Positions 42,090 through 50,771 of a stretch of DNA of 64,000 nt are shown here, piece after piece. The position numbers and the translations under genes are program-made. The DNA comes from RH-AL1 sp050013235 (lineage in GTDB: Bacteria > Pseudomonadota > Alphaproteobacteria > Rhizobiales > Beijerinckiaceae). The notes under the pieces are model-generated. The model was given only the letters and a program-made list of their open reading frames with translations, was not told the DNA's origin and searched no databases. The stretch covers positions 1-64,000 of the forward strand of contig JBEKFQ010000006.1 of NCBI GenBank assembly GCA_050013235.1. Direction: 5' to 3'. The number at the start of each line of letters is the position of its first letter. The first letter of the stretch is position 1.

Positions 42090-42105
42090 TGTAGCCTATC
42101 CGACA
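42090..42105. promoter_or_regulatory. NifA upstream activating site of fixABCX
   Basis: TGTAGCCTATCCGACA is an exact TGT-N10-ACA, 95 bases upstream of the -24 box at 42200 and just after the nifW stop. Confidence 0.75.
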
Positions 42106-42199
42106 GGTTCGTTTGCTTCCATCGTATTTCCCGCCGAAAAAATCGACCCGGCTTTAATTACATAATATATTTCATCTACTTACTAAAGTTGAAGGAGTT

Positions 42200-42215
42200 G
42201 GCATGCTGCTTGCCG
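42200..42215 (+). promoter_or_regulatory. Sigma-54 promoter of fixABCX
   Basis: TGGCATGCTGCTTGCC has correct GG/GC spacing, with a C6-to-T change and a final C. It lies 55 bases before the fixA ATG. Confidence 0.78.
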
Positions 42216-42269
42216 GCGAGTATCCGCAAAGACCGCTCGAAGCGGGCATTCAGACGAAAGTGAAAAGCG

Positions 42270-43124
42270 ATGCATATCGTCGTTTGCGTGAAGCAAGTTC
42301 CAGATAGCGCGCAAATCCGCGTGCATCCCGTGACGAACACAATCATGCGCCAAGGCGTGCCCACAATCATCAATCCTTATGATCTCTTCGCGCTCGAAGA
42401 AGCGATGCGCTTACGCGACCTCATCGGGGGCGAAGTCACCGTGTTGACCATGGGGCCGCCGATGGCCGAAGACTCGCTGCGCAAGGCCTTGACGTTCGGC
42501 GCCGACCGCGCCGTCCTCTTAACCGACCGCTTCTTCGCGGGATCGGACACGTTGGCCACGAGCTACGCCCTAGCGAGTGCCTTGACCAAGATTGGTCAAG
42601 AGTTCGGTTTGCCCTCCATCGTCTTCACGGGAAAACAGACCATCGACGGCGATACGGCGCAGGTGGGTCCTGGCATAGCTAAGCGCCTCGGGCTCAATCA
42701 GCTCACCTATGTCGCGCGGATCGTGGAGCTCGACACGGAAGCTAATAAAATCGTCGTCGAACGCCGTGCCGAGGGGGGAGTCCAAGTCTTGGAGACGCGT
42801 CTCCCCGTGCTCATCACGATGCTGGAGGGGGTCAACGAAATCCGCCGCGGATCGCTCGAGAGCGCCTACCGCGCGGCCTCGGCCAAGATCGTGACTTGGA
42901 ACGCCGCCGCTGCTGGGATTACCGATCTGACGAAGTGCGGGCTGAAGGGTTCGCCCACCATCGTCAAAAAGGTCTTCGCGCCCACCCCGCGCGCCGAAAA
43001 AGCATATCAGGTGCCAACGGCCGGTCTTGCGTCAGAGGCGCTCGCCGAAGCGGTCATCGCTGAAATTTTTTCGCGCCAGCCCTCCGTCGAGAGCGATCTC
43101 GTCCGATTTTCCGCCGGGCAATAA
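42270..43124 (+). CDS. fixA: FixA, electron-transfer flavoprotein beta-like subunit
   Basis: 284 residues starting MHIVVCVKQVPDSAQIRVHPVTNTIMRQGVPTIINPYDLFALEEA, the ETF-beta fold, with 'FTGKQTIDGDTAQVGPGIAKRLGLNQLTYV'. With FixB it carries FAD and bifurcates electrons from NADH, sending low-potential electrons to ferredoxin or flavodoxin for nitrogenase and the rest to quinone through FixCX. It is the first gene of fixABCX, under a sigma-54 promoter. Confidence 0.97.
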   Translation: MHIVVCVKQVPDSAQIRVHPVTNTIMRQGVPTIINPYDLFALEEAMRLRDLIGGEVTVLTMGPPMAEDSLRKALTFGADRAVLLTDRFFAGSDTLATSYALASALTKIGQEFGLPSIVFTGKQTIDGDTAQVGPGIAKRLGLNQLTYVARIVELDTEANKIVVERRAEGGVQVLETRLPVLITMLEGVNEIRRGSLESAYRAASAKIVTWNAAAAGITDLTKCGLKGSPTIVKKVFAPTPRAEKAYQVPTAGLASEALAEAVIAEIFSRQPSVESDLVRFSAGQ

Positions 43125-43136
43125 GGAGCGAATGAT

Positions 43137-44234
43137 ATGACCGATGCCCCGAAAGCGGCCCCCGCAACAAGCAGCCGGGCCGGCACGAAAAAGGAATTGT
43201 CCGAGCATTTCAAAACCTACAAGCATGTGTGGGTTTTCATCGAATGCGAGTATGGCGTCATTCATCCCGTTTCGCTGGAACTTCTCGGCGAGGCCCGGAA
43301 GCTTGCGGATAAGCGCGGTGTTTCCCTTGCGGGAATCATCTTAGGAAGCGACGCGGACATGATCGCCGCAACCGCGTCCGTCTGCTTTGAACACGGTGCC
43401 GACGTCGTCTACACCGTGACCGATCCTGCCTTGGAACATTATCGCAACGAGGCCTTTACAAAAGGCATGACCGATGTGGTCAACACCTATAAGCCCGAAA
43501 TTCTGCTTCTTGGCGCGACGACCCTCGGCCGCGATCTCGCGGGGTCGGTCGCCACGACGTTGCTGACGGGCCTGACGGCGGATAGCACGGCCTTGGCGAT
43601 CGACGACGAAGGTTCGCTGGCCGCCACCCGCCCGACCTTCGGCGGCTCGCTTCTCTGCACGATCATGACCTTGAACTACCGGCCGCAGATGGCGACGGTG
43701 CGGCCCCGCGTCTTCGGGATGCCCGCTCGTCAGCCAGGGCGGCGCGGTGAAATCATCGATCACCCCCTGAACCTTGCCGAACAAGACATTGTCACCAAGG
43801 TTCTGCAATTCGTCGCGGACCGGGATTCCAACCAAAGTCAGCTCGCCTATGCCGATATCGTGGTTGCGGGAGGCCTCGGTCTCCGCTCCGCCGAGAATTT
43901 CGAACTCGTCAAAGCGCTCGCCAGTGTCCTCGGCGCGGAATACGGAGGCTCTCGCCCGCTTGTCCAAAAAGGTTGGATCACCGCCGACCGGCAAATCGGC
44001 CAGACCGGCAAGACAATCCGTCCGAAACTCTATATCGCCGCCGGCATTTCCGGCGCGATCCAACATCGGGTCGGCGTCGAAGGAGCGGATACGATCGTGG
44101 CGATCAATACGGATCCGAACGCCCAGATTTTCGAGTTCGCCCATCTCGGGATCGTCGCCGATGCGACCAAACTGTTGCCGGCGCTGACCGAGGCATTCCG
44201 TAAACGCCTTTCCGTCAACCGGCTCGCGAGTTAG
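43137..44234 (+). CDS. fixB: FixB, electron-transfer flavoprotein alpha-like subunit
   Basis: 365 residues. The C-terminal FAD domain is clear: 'DIVVAGGLGLRSAENFELVKALASVLGAEYGGSRPLVQKGWITADRQIGQTGKTIRPKLYIAAGISGAIQHRVGVEGADTIVAINTDPNAQIFEFAHLGIVAD'. The N-terminus (about 25 residues rich in A and K) is slightly extended compared with ETF-alpha. It lies 12 bases after fixA. Confidence 0.97.
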   Translation: MTDAPKAAPATSSRAGTKKELSEHFKTYKHVWVFIECEYGVIHPVSLELLGEARKLADKRGVSLAGIILGSDADMIAATASVCFEHGADVVYTVTDPALEHYRNEAFTKGMTDVVNTYKPEILLLGATTLGRDLAGSVATTLLTGLTADSTALAIDDEGSLAATRPTFGGSLLCTIMTLNYRPQMATVRPRVFGMPARQPGRRGEIIDHPLNLAEQDIVTKVLQFVADRDSNQSQLAYADIVVAGGLGLRSAENFELVKALASVLGAEYGGSRPLVQKGWITADRQIGQTGKTIRPKLYIAAGISGAIQHRVGVEGADTIVAINTDPNAQIFEFAHLGIVADATKLLPALTEAFRKRLSVNRLAS

Positions 44235-44244
44235 GGAGGCCACC

Positions 44245-45549
44245 ATGATCGAAGAACATTTCGACGCAATCGTTGTCGGCGCGGGTCCCTCGGGGAACGC
44301 CGCGGCATATACGATGGCCAAGGCGGGGCTCAAGGTTCTGCAGCTGGAGCGCGGCGAATATCCCGGCTCGAAAAACGTTCAAGGCGCAATCCTTTACGCC
44401 GATGCGCTGGAGAAAATCATCCCGGATTTCCGCGAGGACGCGCCGCTCGAACGGCATATCATCGAGCAACGCCTTTGGACGATGGATGAGAAATCCTATG
44501 TCGGCATGCACTACCGCTCCGAAGATTTCAATGAAGAGCGTCCCAACCGCTATACAATCCTGCGCGCCCAATTCGACAAATGGTTCAGCAGCAAGGTTCG
44601 CGAAGCGGGCGCGATACTTCTCTGCGAAACCACCGTCACGGAACTCATCCGGGATGGCGCAGGCAAGGTCACCGGTGTCAAGACAGACCGCCAAGGCGGG
44701 ACCGCTTTCGCCGATGTCGTGATTCTCGGCGAGGGCGTCAATGGCCTCGTCGGCCAGCGTTCCGGCCTGCGGCCCGAGCTTCAGCCCGACAGCGTGGCGC
44801 TCGCGGTCAAGGAAATGCATTTTTTGCCACGCGAAGTGATCGAAAGCCGCTTCAACCTGAGAGGCAACGAAGGTGTCGTCATCGAGGCAATGGGAACAAT
44901 CACGGACGGAATGACGGGCACGGGCTTTCTCTATACCAATCAAGAATCCGTTTCCGTTGGCATCGGCTGCATCGTTTCCGACTTCGCGGAAAGCGGCAAG
45001 ACCGCCTACGGCTTGCTCGAGGCCTTCAAGAACCATCCGAGCATCAAACCACTTCTCGAAAACTCGGAGTGCAAGGAATACGCGGCGCATTTGATCCCGG
45101 AGGGCGGATATCATTCGATTCCCGAGCTATATGGCGACGGATGGCTCGTCGTCGGCGACGCTGGTCAATTCGTCAATGCCGTTCACCGCGAAGGTTCGAA
45201 TCTCGCGATGACCACAGGCCGTATCGCGGGCGAAACCATCGTCGCGCTCAAGCAGCGCGGTGTCGCGATGTCGAAGGCCAATCTCGCCGCCTACAAGCGA
45301 ACGCTCGACGAAACCTTCGTTATGAAGGACCTCAAAAAGTATAAGCGCATTCCGGCTCTCCTACACGGGAATAAGCAACTCTTCGGTCTCTATCCCAGGC
45401 TTCTCACCGCCGCGGCGCAGACTTGGTTTCGCGTGGACGGCGTCGATAAGCGCTCGAAGGAAAACCAAATTCTCAAATCTTTCCGGAAGGGACGCACTCT
45501 TTCGGGTCTTATCGGGGACGCATTCAAACTGGCGAGGGCATGGCGATGA
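44245..45549 (+). CDS. fixC: FixC, ETF-quinone oxidoreductase-like flavoprotein
   Basis: 434 residues with the N-terminal FAD motif DAIVVGAGPSGNAAAYTMAKAGLKVLQLERGEYPG and 'GWLVVGDAGQFVNAVHREGSNLAMTTGRIAGETIV' near residue 300. It passes electrons from FixAB to the quinone pool, together with FixX. It overlaps fixX by about 10 bases. Confidence 0.97.
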   Translation: MIEEHFDAIVVGAGPSGNAAAYTMAKAGLKVLQLERGEYPGSKNVQGAILYADALEKIIPDFREDAPLERHIIEQRLWTMDEKSYVGMHYRSEDFNEERPNRYTILRAQFDKWFSSKVREAGAILLCETTVTELIRDGAGKVTGVKTDRQGGTAFADVVILGEGVNGLVGQRSGLRPELQPDSVALAVKEMHFLPREVIESRFNLRGNEGVVIEAMGTITDGMTGTGFLYTNQESVSVGIGCIVSDFAESGKTAYGLLEAFKNHPSIKPLLENSECKEYAAHLIPEGGYHSIPELYGDGWLVVGDAGQFVNAVHREGSNLAMTTGRIAGETIVALKQRGVAMSKANLAAYKRTLDETFVMKDLKKYKRIPALLHGNKQLFGLYPRLLTAAAQTWFRVDGVDKRSKENQILKSFRKGRTLSGLIGDAFKLARAWR

Positions 45550-45857
45550 CAGATGCGATGAACGTATCCAGCACCGGCTTCAAGGTCGAGGAGAAGCTGT
45601 TCCAAAATCGCTATCTCGTCGACGTGGGCCGGCCCCATATTACGATAAGGCCGCATGACGTTCCTTCGAAGGCTCTGCTTGCCCTGACGCATGCATGCCC
45701 CGCTGGCTGCTATAGCAGGAATGACAGCGGACAGGTGGAAGCAACTATCGACGGCTGTCTGGAATGTGGCACTTGCCGCGTGATTACGGCCAAGACTGGC
45801 GACATCGAGTGGGATTATCCGCGCGGCGGGTTCGGCGTCCTGTTTAAATTCGGCTAG
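45540..45857 (+). CDS. fixX: FixX, ferredoxin-like protein
   Basis: 105 residues. Cluster ligands are in THACPAGCYSR and GCLECGTCRVI, which hold one [4Fe-4S] cluster in the ETF-QO ferredoxin-like fold; 'WDYPRGGFGVLFKFG' is the family end. An in-frame ATG at 45546 is an alternative start. It forms the FixCX membrane-side complex. Confidence 0.96.
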   Translation: MAMTDAMNVSSTGFKVEEKLFQNRYLVDVGRPHITIRPHDVPSKALLALTHACPAGCYSRNDSGQVEATIDGCLECGTCRVITAKTGDIEWDYPRGGFGVLFKFG

Positions 45858-45862
45858 CCCGG

Positions 45863-46738
45863 ATGCTTGGCGATCCATTAACGATTGAACCCTTGCGTTT
45901 GACGGACGTGGACATCGAGCGTCTCGCCGAAGAGGATCTCCGGTTCGGTGATCTGACGACACGTGTTCTTGGGATCGGCGGCAAGCCTGGCCGCATGACC
46001 TTTACCGCGCGTCAAAATCTCATCCTAAGCGGCGCGAGCGAAGCGGTCCGGTTGCTTCGCCGGCTGGGCGTCACGGTTTCTTACGCTGGCAACTCTGGGG
46101 AGCCTTTCGCGGCGGGAGCTCTCTTGCTCGAAGCAACAGGATCAGCCGCTTCGCTCCACGGTGGATGGAAGATAGCGCAAACACTGATGGAATGGGCATC
46201 TGGCGTCGCGACGGAAACAAACGAAATCGTTAAGGCGGCCCGAGCCGTGGCCCCGTGTATTGGCGTGTTCTGCACCCGTAAATCCGTCCCCTTTACACGG
46301 CAGCTGTCCCTAAAGGCCATCTTGGCCGGTGGGGCGGAAATTCATCGCTTGGGTCTTTCGGATACGGTCATGCTTTTTCCGGAGCATCGCGCGTTTCTCG
46401 ACACTCCCACCGATCTCAGGCCCGCCATTGCCCATTTGAAAAGGCAGGTACCCGAACGTTCTGTCATGATCGAAGTCACGTCGGAAGATGAAGCTGTTGG
46501 TGCCGCCGAGGCTCTCGCCGATGTCATTCAGCTCGAAAAATTCGAACCGGCCTCCGCGCGGCGGGTCGTAAATTCCATTCGGAGAAGAGAAGATGGACGC
46601 CCCGTCATCGCCGCGGCCGGCGGCATCACCGCCGGGAACGCCGCCGCCTTCGCGGCAGCGGGCGTGGATGCCTTAGTGACATCATCACCGTTCCAGGCGC
46701 GTCCACTCGACATCAAGGTTGTGATCGAACCAATATAA
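45863..46738 (+). CDS. modD: ModD-like protein (nicotinate-nucleotide pyrophosphorylase fold)
   Basis: 291 residues with the QPRTase fold: 'LAEEDLRFGDLTTRVLGI', 'WKIAQTLMEWASGVATETNEIVKAARA', 'CIGVFCTRKSVPFTRQLSLKAILAGGAEIHRLGLSDTVMLFPEHRAFL' and 'VIAAAGGITAGNAAAFAAAGVDALVTSSPF'. The FCTRKSVPF(T) variant and lack of NAD genes nearby favour ModD, which is linked to molybdenum systems, over NadC (where TRKTTPGLR is usual). It follows fixX by 5 bases, so it is expressed with the nitrogenase electron chain. ModD's biochemical role is unsettled. Confidence 0.85.
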   Translation: MLGDPLTIEPLRLTDVDIERLAEEDLRFGDLTTRVLGIGGKPGRMTFTARQNLILSGASEAVRLLRRLGVTVSYAGNSGEPFAAGALLLEATGSAASLHGGWKIAQTLMEWASGVATETNEIVKAARAVAPCIGVFCTRKSVPFTRQLSLKAILAGGAEIHRLGLSDTVMLFPEHRAFLDTPTDLRPAIAHLKRQVPERSVMIEVTSEDEAVGAAEALADVIQLEKFEPASARRVVNSIRRREDGRPVIAAAGGITAGNAAAFAAAGVDALVTSSPFQARPLDIKVVIEPI

Positions 46739-46887
46739 ACGGGCTCGTAATCGTCTCCTTTGGGATGTGCCCTTCTCCCCGTCCGATAAAAACAACAATG
46801 TCTGAAAGACAACGCGCGTTTCGCGAGAAGTGAACATCGAGGGTATGATCTCGCTGGAAACTGACGGCTTTGTTTGGGTTATGGCCA

Positions 46888-46903
46888 TGGCATACTGCTT
46901 GCG
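46888..46903 (+). promoter_or_regulatory. Sigma-54 promoter of the ferredoxin-nifT-SIR2 operon
   Basis: TGGCATACTGCTTGCG has correct GG/GC spacing and TTGC at -12. It lies about 95 bases before the ferredoxin GTG. An imperfect NifA-like site (TGT-N10-ACG) starts at 46799. Confidence 0.65.
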
Positions 46904-46996
46904 AAAGAAAGCACGCTGGCGATTACGTTCGATCAATCGCGCGCGCGGAAGATCGCATGATGGATTCGCGTCCACCATTCAACGAGGAGACAGCTC

Positions 46997-47191
46997 GTGG
47001 CCTATAAAATCGTGGCTTCGCAATGCACGACCTGCAGCGTTTGCGAGTTTGAATGCCCCAACGCCGCTATATCAATGAAGGGGGATACGTTTGTCATCAA
47101 CCCTAAGAAATGCACGGAATGCGAAGGGAGCTTCGAGACGCCGCAATGCGCCGAGGTCTGCCCTGTTCCAAATACCTGCGTCCCCGCCTAA
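46997..47191 (+). CDS. 2[4Fe-4S] ferredoxin (FdxN-like)
   Basis: 64 residues from a GTG at 46997, with GAGGAG upstream. There are two cluster motifs: CTTCSVCEFECP and CTECEGSFETPQCAEVCP. The second has the long loop between cysteines seen in nif-linked FdxN-type ferredoxins. It is very similar to the 74-residue ferredoxin after nifB at 50537 (shared SQCTxCSxCExECPN and FVINPKKCTEC). It is a probable electron donor to nitrogenase or NifB. Confidence 0.93.
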   Translation: MAYKIVASQCTTCSVCEFECPNAAISMKGDTFVINPKKCTECEGSFETPQCAEVCPVPNTCVPA

Positions 47192-47289
47192 CGCTTGTCA
47201 TACTAACCACCGGTCCGGCCTGGAGGCACTCTTTAAAGGACCCCCTACCGTTCTGATTTCAACCGCGAGCCTCTTAAGGGATGAAAGAC

Positions 47290-47466
47290 ATGCCGCTCCT
47301 CGCATCGAATTACAGTCCCACTGCGCGACGTTGGGCCGTGCGCCATCTTCGTCCCGAACTTCTCAAGGGTCTGGCTGGCGACTGTCTCACGGCCTTCTCG
47401 GACCGCCGCGCGAACCTTCTCATGAGAATAGCGCAGCCGGCGCACGACTCGATTGATCAAGCCTGA
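47290..47466 (+). CDS. Possible small protein between ferredoxin and nifT
   Basis: 58 residues from an ATG at 47290, with AAGGG 8 bases before it (MPLLASNYSPTARRWAVRHLRPELLKGLAGDCLTAF...). No family is recognised, and its reality is doubtful. It fills most of an otherwise empty 288-base gap between the ferredoxin and nifT. Confidence 0.3.
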   Translation: MPLLASNYSPTARRWAVRHLRPELLKGLAGDCLTAFSDRRANLLMRIAQPAHDSIDQA

Positions 47467-47479
47467 AAGACATCTGGAA

Positions 47480-47695
47480 ATGAAAATCATGATCCGCCGC
47501 TCGCCAGAAACCGGCCTATCGATCTACGTCCCAAAAAAGGACCTCGAGGAGCCTGTCGTGGAGACCGAACACGAGACCCTTTGGGGTGGCTGGATTCGCG
47601 TCGCAAACGGATGGGTGCTCGACCTACCCGAGATGCCCGCCGACACGCGATTACCCATAACCGTGAACGCGCGGAAGCGCGGCGAAGAGGAGTAA
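47480..47695 (+). CDS. nifT: NifT/FixU family protein
   Basis: 71 residues: MKIMIRRSPETGLSIYVPKKDLEEPVVETEHETLWGGWIRVANGWVLDLPEMPADTRLPITVNARKR. The YVPKKDLEE and GGWIxxANGWxLxLP motifs define NifT/FixU. Its exact function is unknown and the gene is dispensable in tested species. It precedes the SIR2-like gene by 4 bases. Confidence 0.95.
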   Translation: MKIMIRRSPETGLSIYVPKKDLEEPVVETEHETLWGGWIRVANGWVLDLPEMPADTRLPITVNARKRGEEE

Positions 47696-47699
47696 GGAC

Positions 47700-48569
47700 A
47701 TGAACGCACCGCTGCTGCCGCCCGATATTGTCAAATCGACGGATGCGGAGGCTGTCCTCGTCAAGATCGCAGGGCTTCTTCAAACCGGTTCCATCGTTCC
47801 CTATTTTGGTCCTGGGCTTTCGGCTGCTTCCGCGCCGGACGTGCCAATGACACCAGAAGCCCTCGCCGAGTTCTTCGGCCGCAAGATCGCATTGCCGCGC
47901 CGGGCCAAGGGCAATGTGTGGGCAGCGGCTCAACACATTGAAAGCACGAAGCACAGGTCCACGGTCTCCACGTTGATGGCGGAAGCCTTCGCGGCTGAGG
48001 TGAAGCCATCCGCGCTTCACACCCGGCTAGCATCCCTAGAACTCCCGATGATTGTCGATACCTGGTATGATGGAGCCATGCGCGATGCTCTCTCCTCCGG
48101 GGCAAATTGGGGCGAGGTTCAGGGCATAACACGCGCAGGAATTGGCGAGGACCGCTGGTACCGGTTCTATGAAGCCAACGGATCCGAAACGGATCGCACC
48201 GCGGCGCCGGCTTGGAAAACCCTGCTTTACAAGCCGCACGGCTGTGTCGCGCCGGCGAAGAATTTTCTAATCTCCGACGCCGATTATGTCGAAGTTCTGA
48301 CGGAAATCGACATCCAGACGCCAATCCCCGATATTGTCAAAGACCGCCGGACGAACCGATCGTTCCTCTTCATTGGCTGCCGCTTTCATGATCAGATGTT
48401 GCGCACCTATGCTCGTCAGATCTCAAAGAGATCCTCGGACACCCATTATGTGATCGTCGAGCCCGGCCAATCCACGAAGAACGAATTGAAGTTCTTCCAA
48501 GCCCAGGGATATACCCCCATTGGGATTCCCCTCGAGCGTGCGGTCGAAATTCTTTTGTCCGTCGCCTGA
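47700..48569 (+). CDS. SIR2-like NAD-binding protein of the nif cluster
   Basis: 289 residues of the SIR2_2 type: an N-terminal nucleotide-binding segment 'GSIVPYFGPGLSAAS', central 'LLYKPHGCVAPAKNFLISDADYVEVL' (the KxHG box with the catalytic-type histidine) and 'SFLFIGCRFHDQMLRTYARQI'. The zinc ribbon of classical sirtuins is absent. SIR2_2 proteins are best known as NADases or effectors in phage defence, but this one is coupled to nifT (4 bases) behind a sigma-54 promoter, so a housekeeping role in nitrogen fixation is more likely. The substrate is unknown. Confidence 0.85.
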   Translation: MNAPLLPPDIVKSTDAEAVLVKIAGLLQTGSIVPYFGPGLSAASAPDVPMTPEALAEFFGRKIALPRRAKGNVWAAAQHIESTKHRSTVSTLMAEAFAAEVKPSALHTRLASLELPMIVDTWYDGAMRDALSSGANWGEVQGITRAGIGEDRWYRFYEANGSETDRTAAPAWKTLLYKPHGCVAPAKNFLISDADYVEVLTEIDIQTPIPDIVKDRRTNRSFLFIGCRFHDQMLRTYARQISKRSSDTHYVIVEPGQSTKNELKFFQAQGYTPIGIPLERAVEILLSVA

Positions 48570-48597
48570 GCTTGTCCGCTCCTTTTTCACCTTCATG

Positions 48598-48636
48598 GCC
48601 CTCGTCGTCTAGACCAGACAATGAGGGCATTTTGTT
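48598..48636 (+). terminator. Rho-independent terminator after the SIR2-like gene
   Basis: GCCCTC...GAGGGC with an inner GTCT/AGAC pairing forms a stem of about 10 bp, followed by ATTTTGTTTT. It separates this operon from the nifB promoter region. Confidence 0.75.
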
Positions 48637-48698
48637 TTGCGACGGACTAATAGGCCGCGTGTCGACTTTCCAACAAGACCGCCATTTCTTGGTAAGCC

Positions 48699-48714
48699 TG
48701 TCGGCATCCCGACA
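48699..48714. promoter_or_regulatory. NifA upstream activating site of nifB
   Basis: TGTCGGCATCCCGACA is an exact TGT-N10-ACA with a TGTCGG...CCCGACA palindrome. It lies 59 bases upstream of the nifB -24 box. Confidence 0.85.
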
Positions 48715-48772
48715 GCCGTTGCGGTTCAAGTTAAGCCGCTAATTATGCTCAAACTACTGACGATTTTTTAGA

Positions 48773-48788
48773 TGGCATGACCGTTGCT
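48773..48788 (+). promoter_or_regulatory. Sigma-54 promoter of nifB
   Basis: TGGCATGACCGTTGCT has one mismatch to TGGCACRNNNNTTGCW. It lies 59 bases before the nifB ATG. Confidence 0.88.
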
Positions 48789-48846
48789 GAGAGCCCCATA
48801 ATTCTCAAGTTAAATATCGGCGGATACATTAGAGCGAGGAGCGGAT

Positions 48847-50409
48847 ATGGACGCGTCCACACACCAAGAGCACCGAGATGCCAGCGCCAATATCAACGTC
48901 GAAGCCGTGATGCAGGAAGTTGCCGAACACAAAGGTTGCGGCACGACCGGCGGGAGCGGCAAGGCGAGCTGTGGCTCCGCCGCGGGACAGGGCGACCTCC
49001 CATCCGAAATTTGGGAGAAGGTCAAGAACCACCCCTGCTATAGCGAGGAAGCCCATCATCACTATGCGCGCATGCATGTCGCCGTCGCGCCGGCCTGCAA
49101 TATTCAGTGTAACTATTGCAACAGGAAATATGATTGCGCAAACGAGTCGCGGCCAGGTGTGGTCAGCGAAAAGCTGACGCCAGAGCAGGCGGCTAAGAAA
49201 GTCCTTGCCGTTGCCTCGACGATTCCGCAGATGACCGTGCTCGGCATTGCGGGCCCCGGCGATGCGCTGGCCAACCCCGAAAAGACCTTCAAAACCTTCG
49301 AGCTCATCGCGAAAACAGCTCCGGACATCAAACTATGTCTCTCGACCAATGGGCTTGCGCTTCCCGATCATGTCGACACGATCGCTGCCTTCAACGTCGA
49401 CCATGTGACCATCACCATCAACATGGTCGATCCCGAAATCGGCGCGAAAATTTACCCCTGGGTGTTCTGGAAACACAAGAGATATACCGGCGTCGAAGCA
49501 GCAAAGATCTTGACCGACAGGCAATTGCGAGGTCTCGAAATGCTCACGGAACGTGGCATTCTCGCGAAGATTAATTCGGTCATGATTCCCGGTGTCAACG
49601 ACAAGCACCTCGTCGAGGTAAACAAGGCCGTGAAATCACGCGGCGCCTTCCTTCATAACATCATGCCTCTGATCTCCGCGCCCGAGCACGGAACCGTCTT
49701 CGGACTGACAGGCCAACGTGGACCAACCGCGCAAGAACTCAAGGCGCTTCAGGACAGCTGCGAAGGCGAAATGAACATGATGCGGCACTGCCGGCAATGC
49801 CGCGCCGATGCCGTCGGTCTGCTCGGTGAGGATCGCAGTGCCGAATTCACGACAGACAAGATCATGGCGATGGAAGTCGATTACGACCTCGATTCCCGGA
49901 AGGCGTATCAAGCCAAGGTCGAGATCGAGCGCGTTGCCAAGGTCGCGGCCAAAGAGGAAGAGCTGACGACTCTTGCCGGAGAGATGAGCGACATCAAGCT
50001 GCTCATTGCTGTTGCCACAAAGGGCTCGGGTCTGATCAACGAGCACTTTGGCCACGCCAAGGAGTTTCAAGTCTACGAACTTTCCACGAGCGGAGCAAAA
50101 TTCGTCGGCCATCGCCGTGTGGATTTATACTGCCAGGGCGGCTACGGCGAGGACGAAGGCCTTGAGACAATCATCCGCGCGATCAACGATTGCCATGCTG
50201 TCTTCGTTGCCAAAATCGGCGGATGTCCGAAAGCCGATCTCCTCAAGGCTGGTATCGAGCCCGTCGATCAGTTCGCGCATGAATTCATTGAAAAGTCAGC
50301 GATCGTCTGGTTCAAGACTTACCTCGATAAAGTGAACAGCGGCGAGCTTCAGCATATCGAACGCGGTGACGCGGAAATCCGCCAAGGCGCGCTCATCGCG
50401 GCGGCCTAA
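48847..50409 (+). CDS. nifB: NifB, FeMo-cofactor core synthase (radical SAM + NifX domain)
   Basis: 520 residues. The radical SAM motif is C84-x3-C88-x2-C91 (CNIQCNYCNRKYDC), with 'GIAGPGDALANPEKTF' for SAM binding and 'MMRHCRQCRADAVGLLGEDR' for further cluster cysteines. From about residue 375 a NifX-like domain follows (IKLLIAVATKGSGLINEHFGHAKEFQVYEL...VAKIGGCPKADLLKAGIEPVDQFAHEFIE). It builds NifB-co (8Fe-9S-C), the precursor of FeMo-co. It is the first gene of a long operon and has its own sigma-54 promoter. Confidence 0.99.
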   Translation: MDASTHQEHRDASANINVEAVMQEVAEHKGCGTTGGSGKASCGSAAGQGDLPSEIWEKVKNHPCYSEEAHHHYARMHVAVAPACNIQCNYCNRKYDCANESRPGVVSEKLTPEQAAKKVLAVASTIPQMTVLGIAGPGDALANPEKTFKTFELIAKTAPDIKLCLSTNGLALPDHVDTIAAFNVDHVTITINMVDPEIGAKIYPWVFWKHKRYTGVEAAKILTDRQLRGLEMLTERGILAKINSVMIPGVNDKHLVEVNKAVKSRGAFLHNIMPLISAPEHGTVFGLTGQRGPTAQELKALQDSCEGEMNMMRHCRQCRADAVGLLGEDRSAEFTTDKIMAMEVDYDLDSRKAYQAKVEIERVAKVAAKEEELTTLAGEMSDIKLLIAVATKGSGLINEHFGHAKEFQVYELSTSGAKFVGHRRVDLYCQGGYGEDEGLETIIRAINDCHAVFVAKIGGCPKADLLKAGIEPVDQFAHEFIEKSAIVWFKTYLDKVNSGELQHIERGDAEIRQGALIAAA

Positions 50410-50536
50410 GCGCGCCACTCAATTCCCAGCCCGGAACTGACCGCCTAGCTCCGGGAGAATTTCAACAAGTTAGGTTTACCTGAAGAAAAGCGCTGGCGGT
50501 GACGCCGGACGGTGACCGGAGCATAGGAGCCGATAC

Positions 50537-50761
50537 ATGACCTTGAAGATCATTGCCTCGCAATGCACGAGTTGTTCAGCCTGTGAGGCGGAATGCCCGA
50601 ATGTCGCGATCTACGAAAAAGGCGGGACATTCGTCATCAACCCAAAGAAATGCACGGAATGCATTGGCCATTTCGACTCACCTCAATGCGCGGCGGTTTG
50701 CCCTGTCGATGACACCTGCGTGATCGACACGTCCTATCCGCGCTACCAACCACGGGCCTAG
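50537..50761 (+). CDS. fdxN: 2[4Fe-4S] ferredoxin FdxN
   Basis: 74 residues with CTSCSACEAECP and CTECIGHFDSPQCAAVCPVDDTC. GGAGCATAGGAG lies upstream. fdxN directly after nifB is the usual order. The protein supplies electrons to NifB or nitrogenase and is nearly a copy of the ferredoxin at 46997, with a longer C-terminus. Confidence 0.95.
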   Translation: MTLKIIASQCTSCSACEAECPNVAIYEKGGTFVINPKKCTECIGHFDSPQCAAVCPVDDTCVIDTSYPRYQPRA

Positions 50762-50771
50762 GAACACGACT

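Noticed and set aside
47700..48569. SIR2-like gene as part of a phage-defence system
   Set aside because: No defence partner gene is adjacent, and it is coupled to nifT within a nitrogen-fixation operon.
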